Shown here piece after piece: positions 55,796 through 61,369 of a stretch of 61,369 bases of DNA. This DNA comes from Profundibacterium mesophilum KAUST100406-0324 (GTDB lineage: Bacteria > Pseudomonadota > Alphaproteobacteria > Rhodobacterales > Rhodobacteraceae): positions 1 through 61,369 of the forward strand of contig NZ_APKE01000037.1 of assembly GCF_009835145.1 (NCBI RefSeq), given 5' to 3'. A program made the translations under genes and the position numbers. Under the pieces are notes generated by a model. It searched no databases. It saw only the letters and a program-made list of their open reading frames with translations, and was not told the origin of the DNA. The stretch's first letter is position 1; each line of letters opens with the position of its first letter.

Positions 55796-56644
55796 TTATT
55801 TCACGGCGCCGAGCGTCAGGCCGGCGATGAAGTGCCTTTGCATCGCGAAGAACATCGCGACCGGGGGCAGGGCGGCCACGATGCTTCCCGCGCTCATCAG
55901 GTGATAGGCGGCGCGGTACTGCGCATTGAAGCTGGTGATGCCGGCGGTGACGGGTTGCGATTCCACCCCCTGCGTCAGCACCACGGCCCAGAAATAGTCG
56001 TTCCATATGAAGGTGAAGACGAGGACCGCCAGCGCCGCGAGAGCGGGTTTCATCAGGGGCAGCACGACATACCAGAAGATGCGCCATTCGGCGATCCCCT
56101 CGACCCGCGCCGCCTCGATCAGCTCGAAGGGGAGGGCGCGGATGAAGTTGCGCATGAAGAGGGTGCAAAAGCCCGTCTGGAAGGCGATGTGGAAGAGGAC
56201 GAGCCCGGTCTTGGTGTTGTAGAGTCCCATGTCCAGGGTCAGGTCGCGCACCGGCACCATTAGGATCTGGAACGGCACGAAGTTGCCGGCCACGAACATG
56301 AAGAAGATCCACAGGTTGGACCTGAAACGGTAGATGCCCAGGGCGAAGCCGGTCATCGCCGACAGCGCGACCGCGCCCAGCACGGTCGGAGCGGTGATCA
56401 GCACCGAGTTCAGCAGGTAGCGCGGCATGTCCGATTCGAGAAAGACCTTCGAATAGTTCGACACGCCCTCGAAGGAGGAGGGCCATCCCCAGTAATTGGC
56501 GTTCGAGAAATCGGCATCCGGGCGGATCGAGAAGACCGCGACGGCGATCAGCGGAAGCAGCCACAGGATCAGCGCGACCGGCAACAGCGCCTGGTAGGCG
56601 GCGCGTCCCGCCGGGGAGCGTTTCTCGATCGGGGTGGGGAACAT
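55796..56644 (-). CDS. Carbohydrate ABC transporter permease (MalG type)
   Basis: A 282-residue inner membrane permease with six helices. The cytoplasmic EAA loop reads ELIEAARVEGIAEWRIFWYVVLPLMKP, the site contacting the ATPase. LSAMTGFALGIYRF is an earlier family motif. ATG MFPTPIEK is selected since codons upstream belong to the region of a dispersed repeat. It partners with the second permease, separated by 87 bases that contain repeat copy E. Confidence 0.93.
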   Translation of the reverse strand: MFPTPIEKRSPAGRAAYQALLPVALILWLLPLIAVAVFSIRPDADFSNANYWGWPSSFEGVSNYSKVFLESDMPRYLLNSVLITAPTVLGAVALSAMTGFALGIYRFRSNLWIFFMFVAGNFVPFQILMVPVRDLTLDMGLYNTKTGLVLFHIAFQTGFCTLFMRNFIRALPFELIEAARVEGIAEWRIFWYVVLPLMKPALAALAVLVFTFIWNDYFWAVVLTQGVESQPVTAGITSFNAQYRAAYHLMSAGSIVAALPPVAMFFAMQRHFIAGLTLGAVK

Positions 56645-56690
56645 CTCAGACCTTTCGTCCGTCCGCGCCGCGGCCGGAGCCTGCGGCGCA

Positions 56691-56712
56691 GGTATTTGCA
56701 CGAAGATGAAGG
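56691..56712 (+). repeat. Dispersed Rhodobacterales-type repeat, copy E
   Basis: GGTATTT-gca-CGAAGATGAAGG with no clear flanking hairpin. It is oriented opposite to the two permease genes it separates, unlike copies C and D. Confidence 0.75.
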
Positions 56713-56731
56713 GGGCACGGCAGCAAGAGGC

Positions 56732-57658
56732 TCATCTGTCGCGCTCCTCGCGATACATCGACCACAGGAAATACGCGATGAAGAGCAGCATGATCACGAA
56801 GAGGACCACGGCGATGGCCGCTCCGTAGCCCATGCGGAAGCCGTATTCGGACAGGGCCACCTCGAACATGTAGAAGCTCAGCACCCGGCTTTCGCCGAAA
56901 GGGCCGCCATTGGTCATGATCGAGATGAGATCGAAGCTGCGCAGCGCGCCGATGATGGTGACGACGAAGGCGATGAAGGTGGCCGGGCGCAGTTGCGGCA
57001 GGACCACGTGCCACAGCATCCGCCAGCCCTTGGCCCCGTCGAGGCGTCCGGCCTCGATCTGCTCCGGGTTCACCGCGTTGAGCCCGGTGAGATAGAGGAT
57101 CATGCAATAGGCCGTCTGCGGCCAGAGGCCGGCGGCGATGATCCCGTAGGTGACATAGGCCGGATCGCCCAGCACGTTGACCGGCCCGAGGCCGACCCAG
57201 CCCAGCACGATGTTCAGAAGGCCGAATGTCGGATCGTAGAACCAGGTGAAGACGAGGCCGACCACGACCTGGCTGATCACGAAGGGGAAGAAAAAGAGTG
57301 ATTTGTAGAGCCTGATCCCCGTGACGGTCTGGTTCAGGAAGAGGGCGATGAAGAGGCCCGCCGGGATGGCCAGAAGATAGAGCAGGAGCCAGATCACGTT
57401 GTTGCGCAGGGAGGTGTAGAAGGCCGGGTCCTCGGCCAGCTCGGCATAGTTCTCCATGCCGATGTAGCGCGGCTCGCCGAGCCCGTCCCAGGCATGGAGC
57501 GAGACGTCGAAGCTCTGGAATATGGGGAAGATGACGTAGAGCGCGAAAAAAGCGATGCCGGGGGCGAGGAAGAGCCAGGGGGTGATGCCGATCTGGTTGC
57601 GGCGCCACCAGGATCGTCCGCGGCCGGGATGGGTGTCGGGCAATGTCGCTTGGGTCAT
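56732..57658 (-). CDS. Carbohydrate ABC transporter permease (MalF/UgpA type)
   Basis: A 308-residue inner membrane permease with six helices after a short basic N-terminus (GRGRSWWRRNQIGITPWLF). The EAA loop is EQIEAGRLDGAKGWRMLWHVVLPQLRP. FDLISIMTNGGPFGES before the last helices is the usual periplasmic loop motif of this family. It lies about 100 bases downstream of the binding protein, across a strong stem-loop, and precedes the MalG-type permease. Confidence 0.93.
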   Translation of the reverse strand: MTQATLPDTHPGRGRSWWRRNQIGITPWLFLAPGIAFFALYVIFPIFQSFDVSLHAWDGLGEPRYIGMENYAELAEDPAFYTSLRNNVIWLLLYLLAIPAGLFIALFLNQTVTGIRLYKSLFFFPFVISQVVVGLVFTWFYDPTFGLLNIVLGWVGLGPVNVLGDPAYVTYGIIAAGLWPQTAYCMILYLTGLNAVNPEQIEAGRLDGAKGWRMLWHVVLPQLRPATFIAFVVTIIGALRSFDLISIMTNGGPFGESRVLSFYMFEVALSEYGFRMGYGAAIAVVLFVIMLLFIAYFLWSMYREERDR

Positions 57659-57724
57659 CTCGGGGCTCCGGCGGGGGCGTCGGGGGCAGCGGGGGCGGCG
57701 GGGCCGGATGGCCGCCGGCGCGAA

Positions 57725-57746
57725 GGGGGACGGCGCGCCGTCCCCC
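57725..57746 (-). promoter_or_regulatory. Stem-loop between binding protein and permease genes
   Basis: Arms GGGGGACGGC and GCCGTCCCCC pair perfectly around two bases. Such stem-loops after solute-binding protein genes commonly protect that part of the mRNA or stop some transcripts, giving more binding protein than permease. No T-run follows on the minus strand. Confidence 0.55.
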
Positions 57747-57760
57747 CCATCGGCGGGGCA

Positions 57761-59029
57761 TCACTCGTAGATGCGCTCCGCGGCCTTTTGCAGCCTTTGC
57801 AGGATCTGGTCGAGATTGTCTGGCCGGACCATGAATTCCTGGAAGCCTTCCATCGCGACCTTGGCCATCTCGGCCGGGGCATCGCGGTCGAAGAACTGCG
57901 CCACGCCGCCGGGGCTGTTCTCGGAGAGGGTGGTGAAGCCCTCCTTGAGGAACTTGTCCTCGTCGACCGAGCTTTCGGCATTGACCGGAAGCTGTCCAAG
58001 GGCGTCGCCCGCGTTGATCATCGTCTGGTTCTCGGCGGAGGTCACGAACTTGAGGAACGCCTTGGCGGCCTCTGGGTTCTGCGCGCCCGAGGGGATGTGG
58101 AAGGTGTCGGTGGGCGCGTCCTCGGCCAGTTCGACATCGGGGTTGATGGCGGGGAACTGGTAGTAGTCGAGCTGCTCGTCGGTCAATCCGGCCTCGCGCA
58201 GCGGGGCGACCGCGAAATTGCCCATCAGGTAGGCGGCGGCCTCGCCGTTGACCATGAAGGGCAGGGCCTCCTGCCAGCTATAGGCGGTGTGGTTGTCGAT
58301 GAAGGCGCCCATGTCGATCAGTTCGCGCCAGTTGGCGAAGGTCTGGCGCACGCCCTCGTCGGTCCAGGCGACCTCGCCCGCGGTCAGCTTCATGTGGTAG
58401 TCGAAGCCGTTGGTGCGCAGGTTGAGGTAATCGAACCAGCCTCCGGCGGTCCACAGGAACTTGGTGCCGATGGTGAAGCATTTCACGCCATTGTCGAGCA
58501 GGGTCTGGCAGTTCGCCTTGAAGCTCTCCCAGTCCTGCGGCTCGTCGAGGCCGTACTGGTCATAGAGGTCCTTCCGGTAATAGACCCCCCACTGGTAGTA
58601 GGTATAGGGCACGCCATACTGCTTGCCGTCCATCGTCATCGCGCCCTTGGTGGAGGCGAGCTGCGCGCTCATCTCGTCATCCCACAGATCGGAGACGTCC
58701 ATGAAGAGACCCGCATCCACGTAGGGCGCCATGCGGTTGCCGGCATACCAGTTGGCCACGTCGGGGGGATTGGCGCTCAGGAAGTTGCGGATCTGCGTCT
58801 TGTAGGCCTCGCGGTCGATGACCGTCAGCTCGACATCGAGATCGGGATGCATCTGCTCGAACCGCTCGACCATGCCCTCCATCACGGCGCGCGGCGCCGG
58901 GTTCGACATGTCCGAGAAGATCTTCAGATCGCCCTCGAGCTTCATTTCATGCGAGCCGGCGAAGGCACCCCCGGCGCTCAGCGCCAGCAGGGACAACGCG
59001 GCAAGCGGGGCCGTCAATCTGTTGAGCAT
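57761..59029 (-). CDS. ABC transporter sugar-binding protein
   Basis: A 422-residue periplasmic solute-binding protein (cluster 1 carbohydrate type). Residues 1-24 are a signal peptide ending GAFA with no lipobox cysteine. The mature protein begins GSHEMKLEGDLKIFSDMSNP, contains PDVANWYAGNRM and GKQYGVPYTYYQWGVYYRKD, and is acidic. GGGAGG stands before the ATG, fixing the start 81 bases inside a longer frame. Given the neighbours, galactosides are the expected ligand, an inference not readable from the pocket. Confidence 0.93.
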   Translation of the reverse strand: MLNRLTAPLAALSLLALSAGGAFAGSHEMKLEGDLKIFSDMSNPAPRAVMEGMVERFEQMHPDLDVELTVIDREAYKTQIRNFLSANPPDVANWYAGNRMAPYVDAGLFMDVSDLWDDEMSAQLASTKGAMTMDGKQYGVPYTYYQWGVYYRKDLYDQYGLDEPQDWESFKANCQTLLDNGVKCFTIGTKFLWTAGGWFDYLNLRTNGFDYHMKLTAGEVAWTDEGVRQTFANWRELIDMGAFIDNHTAYSWQEALPFMVNGEAAAYLMGNFAVAPLREAGLTDEQLDYYQFPAINPDVELAEDAPTDTFHIPSGAQNPEAAKAFLKFVTSAENQTMINAGDALGQLPVNAESSVDEDKFLKEGFTTLSENSPGGVAQFFDRDAPAEMAKVAMEGFQEFMVRPDNLDQILQRLQKAAERIYE

Positions 59030-59101
59030 GGTTTCCTCCCTCTCATGATGCAATTCGGTGCGGCACGCCCATCTCGTTTGTGTCTCGAAATGTGAAACCG
59101 T

Positions 59102-59119
59102 GTTTTGCATATTGAAAAC
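59102..59119. promoter_or_regulatory. Putative IclR operator in the divergent promoter
   Basis: An imperfect palindrome with outer arms GTTTT and AAAAC and an AT-rich centre (GCATATTG) lies midway between the divergent binding protein and regulator genes. IclR-family operators are often AT-rich palindromes of about this size. Assigned by position and symmetry. Confidence 0.4.
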
Positions 59120-59163
59120 TCTGCCGCGAAAGCGTTAGGCTGTCAACAGCGATGCAGGGGAGG

Positions 59164-59976
59164 ATGTCCGCGGTGGCAGGCAAGGGGGACGGCACGATCG
59201 GCAAGGCGCTCTCGGTGCTCGACCAGGTCGCGGCGCTGGGCCGGCCCGTGCGCTTCAGCGAGCTGGTCCCGCACAGCCCGTTTCCCAAGGCGACGCTCTA
59301 CCGTTTCCTGCAAAGCCTCGTGAGCCAGGGAATGCTCGCGCATGATCCCGAGCGGGGGGTCTACACGCTCGGCCTGCGCCTCGTGCGCCTGGCGCACAGC
59401 GCCTGGTCCACCGCCTCGCTCGCCCCGGTGGCGCGCCCCCATCTCGACCAGCTCTCCGCGAAGGTCGGCGAAACCGTCCACCTCGCGCAGCTCGACCATG
59501 CTCAGGTGCTCTATGTCGACAAGCGCAATGCCGGCATTCCCGTCGAGATGTATTCGCAGGCCGGCAAGGTCGGCCCGGCCTATTGCACCGGGGTGGGCAA
59601 GGCGATGCTGGCCTTCCTGCCGCCGGACATGCTCGATGGCGTGCTCTCGCAGCAAAGCTACCATCCCTTCACCCACTCCACGCTGACGGGGGCCGCCGAG
59701 CTGCGCGCGGCGCTCGCACGCATCAAGGAGCGCGGCCACGCCTTCGACCGCGAGGAGCACGAGCCCGGCATCATCTGCGTGGCCGTTCCGATCCTGTCGC
59801 GCGAGGGGCGCGTGCTCGGCGCCGTGTCGATCACCGGCAGCACCGAGCGCACGGGGCTCGCCGCGCTGGAGCGTTTCGTTCCGGCGTTGCGCGCGGCGGC
59901 CACCGCCATCGCCGAGGATGCGGGGAACTGGCAGTTTCCGGACGCCGCGCCACAGATCATCTCGAAAACAGGATAG
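59164..59976 (+). CDS. IclR family transcriptional regulator
   Basis: A 270-residue regulator with an N-terminal winged helix (TIGKALSVLDQVAALGRPV, then FPKATLYRFLQSLVSQGML) and a C-terminal effector-binding domain (VARPHLDQLSAKVGETVHLAQL, GPAYCTGVGKAMLAFLP, CVAVPILSREGRVLGAVSITG). The start is uncertain: ATGs at 59152 and 59164 and a GTG at 59173 are in frame, and GGGGAGG overlaps the second and is spaced 9 bases from the GTG. It is divergent from the binding protein and upstream of the ATPase gene, so it most likely controls this sugar locus in response to a galactose derivative. Confidence 0.92.
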   Translation: MSAVAGKGDGTIGKALSVLDQVAALGRPVRFSELVPHSPFPKATLYRFLQSLVSQGMLAHDPERGVYTLGLRLVRLAHSAWSTASLAPVARPHLDQLSAKVGETVHLAQLDHAQVLYVDKRNAGIPVEMYSQAGKVGPAYCTGVGKAMLAFLPPDMLDGVLSQQSYHPFTHSTLTGAAELRAALARIKERGHAFDREEHEPGIICVAVPILSREGRVLGAVSITGSTERTGLAALERFVPALRAAATAIAEDAGNWQFPDAAPQIISKTG

Positions 59977-59981
59977 CACTC

Positions 59982-61040
59982 ATGTCAGGTGTCACGCTCA
60001 GCAATGTCATCAAGCGCTACGGACAGGTCCAGGTGATCCACGGCATCGACCTCGAGATCGCCGATGGCGAGTTCTGCGTCTTCGTCGGGCCGTCCGGCTG
60101 CGGCAAGTCCACGCTGCTGCGCATGGTGGCGGGGCTGGAGGAGACGACGGCGGGCCGGATGAGCATCGGCGCGCGCGACGTCACGCATGAGGATCCGGCC
60201 GAGCGGGGCGTCGCCATGGTGTTCCAGACCTATGCGCTCTACCCGCACATGACGGTGGCCGAGAACATGGGGTTCGGGTTGCGGATGAACGGCCATCCCA
60301 AGGCCGAGATCCGCGAGAAGGTCGCCGAGGCGAGCCGTATCCTGAAGCTCGACGACTACCTCAAGCGCAAGCCCGCCGCCCTGTCGGGGGGGCAGAGGCA
60401 GCGCGTCGCGATCGGCCGCGCGATCGTGCGTGGCCCGGAGGTGTTCCTTTTCGACGAGCCGCTCTCCAACCTCGATGCCGAGCTGCGGGTCGAGATGCGG
60501 GTGGAGATCGCGCGGCTCCACAAGGAGATCGGCGCCACGATGATCTACGTCACCCATGACCAGGTCGAGGCGATGACCCTTGCCGACAAGATCGTCGTGC
60601 TGCGCGCCGGGCGGATCGAGCAGGTCGGCGCGCCGCTCGATCTCTACCGCGATCCCGACAACCGCTTCGTCGCGGGCTTCATCGGCTCGCCGGCCATGAA
60701 TTTTCTCGAAGGCACCGTGCGCAACGGGGCGGTGGAGGTGCCCGCCCTCGGGCGCGCCGTGCCCGTGCCCGTGCGCCTGCCGCCGGAGGGGACGACGGTG
60801 ATCCTCGGCCTGCGCCCCGAACATCTGGGCCTGGTGGAAGGCGACGAGAGCTTCACGGTCGAGTTGACGGAGGCGCTTGGCGGTGTCTCCTACGCCTATC
60901 TGGTGGCTGGCAATGGCGAGCGGATCATCGTCGAGGAGCGGGGCGATCAGCGCTCGCGGCCCGGTCGGCGCGTCGGGATCACCTTCGAGCCGGAAAGGGC
61001 CATGCTCTTCGATGCGCAGACCGAGCTGCGCCTGCGCTGA
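59982..61040 (+). CDS. ugpC: Sugar ABC transporter ATP-binding protein (UgpC/MsmK type)
   Basis: A 352-residue ATPase that powers the importer. Walker A GPSGCGKST (36-44), Q-loop FQTYALYPHMTV, signature LSGGQRQ (134-140), Walker B VFLFDEP (D158, E159) and H-loop THDQVEAMTLADK are complete. The C-terminal OB-type regulatory domain follows (FIGSPAMNFLEG, LGLRPEHLGL). It starts 5 bases after the IclR gene on the opposite strand to the permeases, so the transporter is split across a divergent promoter. Confidence 0.94.
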   Translation: MSGVTLSNVIKRYGQVQVIHGIDLEIADGEFCVFVGPSGCGKSTLLRMVAGLEETTAGRMSIGARDVTHEDPAERGVAMVFQTYALYPHMTVAENMGFGLRMNGHPKAEIREKVAEASRILKLDDYLKRKPAALSGGQRQRVAIGRAIVRGPEVFLFDEPLSNLDAELRVEMRVEIARLHKEIGATMIYVTHDQVEAMTLADKIVVLRAGRIEQVGAPLDLYRDPDNRFVAGFIGSPAMNFLEGTVRNGAVEVPALGRAVPVPVRLPPEGTTVILGLRPEHLGLVEGDESFTVELTEALGGVSYAYLVAGNGERIIVEERGDQRSRPGRRVGITFEPERAMLFDAQTELRLR

Positions 61041-61115
61041 ACGGGCCGGGTGCCGCGCCGGTCACTGGCGGTGAGACAAGGAGCGGGCGGGGGCATCCGG
61101 CGCACGGGTTTCGCC

Positions 61116-61287
61116 CTATCCCTCCTGCGCGCCGCAAGGCAGCCGCAGCGTCGCCCGCAGGCCGCCCCCCGCCCGGTTCCCGAGCGCGACCGTGCCGCCA
61201 TGGGAGCGTGCGATCGCCTGCGCGATGGACAGGCCGAGCCCCGCGCCGCCGGTCCCGGCGTTCCGGCTTGCCTCGCCGCGCACGAAC
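61116..61287 (-). pseudogene. Sensor histidine kinase, C-terminal fragment cut by IS66
   Basis: The last 56 residues of a histidine kinase ATPase domain: FVRGEASRNAGTGGAGLGL is the G2 box region, followed by SIAQAIARSHGGTVALGN and a normal end. The codon before F would be a Pro (PFVRGE), the usual sequence, and the reading frame is interrupted there by the terminal repeat GTAAGCG. Everything upstream (sensor, dimerisation and most of the ATP domain) is outside the window or beyond the inserted element. The protein is therefore presumably non-functional in this copy. Confidence 0.8.
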
Positions 61288-61369
61288 GTAAGCGTTTCCT
61301 GGCCCGCACCTTCCCAATTCTCACCTGACCTGAGATTTCGCACCTGACGGAGATTAGGGCAGGAGTTTC
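61288..61369 (+). mobile_element. IS66-family insertion sequence, left end
   Basis: The segment starts GTAAGCGTTTCCTGGC and matches the inverted right end at 82 in 18 of the first 23 bases, as expected for left and right ends of the same element type. It continues past the window edge with a GGAG near the last bases that could precede the first element gene. The 8 bases before it (gcacgaac) would be its target duplication and differ from agtattgc at the other edge. Confidence 0.7.

Noticed and set aside
53612-56263. An 883-codon plus-strand frame opposite alpha-galactosidase
   Set aside because: Antisense to GH36 with intact active-site motifs; no recognisable fold.

Overview
The window is very GC-rich DNA from an alphaproteobacterium, most likely a member of the Rhodobacterales (Rhodobacter/Paracoccus/Roseobacter relatives). 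The basis is protein family content, gene orders I associate with that group (glcDEF, pxpB-pxpC-pxpA, deoC next to a two-domain ALDH16, MoxR-DUF58-DUF4159), and a dispersed repeat with core GGTATTT-NNN-CGAAGATGAAGG. Genus cannot be told from sequence alone. Nearly every long open frame antisense to these genes is a high-GC shadow.

Edges: the window opens inside the right end of an IS66-family element (last codons of its transposase plus a terminal repeat ending at 82). It closes inside the left end of a very similar element (from 61288) that cuts a histidine kinase gene. Both ends start GTAAGCG and have the same orientation, so the window looks like one unique segment between two IS66 copies, probably a draft contig that broke at the repeats.

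Layout. 0.2-9.6 kb: a sulfotransferase, then a leftward block for fatty acid beta-oxidation (acyl-CoA dehydrogenase, thiolase, FadJ-like bifunctional enzyme, a GST), two tandem MerR regulators with an ACGT-rich operator, and a putative manganese transporter behind a Fur/Mur-like box. 9.7-12 kb: two thioesterases and a MATE exporter, translationally coupled. 12-17 kb: pyrD with a DUF952 gene, a periplasmic 5'-nucleotidase, a sugar O-acetyltransferase, a YedK-type abasic-site protein, and a 0.7-kb gap with a strong leftward terminator that may end a small RNA. 17.2-24.7 kb: a four-gene MoxR/DUF58/DUF4159/large membrane protein operon with a divergent DUF1285 gene. 24.8-26.4 kb: TerC and DUF599 membrane proteins. 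26.6-30.7 kb: glycolate oxidase glcDEF. 30.8-36.3 kb: serine protease, Hsp20, gabD, an alpha/beta hydrolase, a P1 peptidase and a cupin. 36.7 kb: an orphan coiled-coil protein behind an AT-rich upstream patch. 37.5-43.5 kb: deoxyribose degradation (deoC, ALDH16) and 5-oxoprolinase pxpBCA. 43.7 kb: tRNA-Gly(TCC). 43.9-48 kb: ALDH7, ArgE-like deacetylase and a class III aminotransferase.

48.1-61 kb is a galactoside utilisation locus. An IclR regulator and an ABC importer (binding protein, two permeases, UgpC-type ATPase) surround GH36 alpha-galactosidase, GH42 beta-galactosidase, aldose epimerase, an SMP-30 lactonase, DgoK and DgoA. Imported galactosides would be hydrolysed and galactose sent down the De Ley-Doudoroff route to pyruvate and glyceraldehyde-3-phosphate. 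The galactose dehydrogenase and galactonate dehydratase steps are not encoded here.

I did not find an obviously new defence or mobile system. The best leads are the MoxR/DUF58/DUF4159 operon with unequal metal-site (MIDAS) conservation, the repeat family whose tail serves as the ribosome binding site of glcE and argE, the candidate small RNA near 16.8-16.95 kb, and the orphan gene at 36.7 kb.
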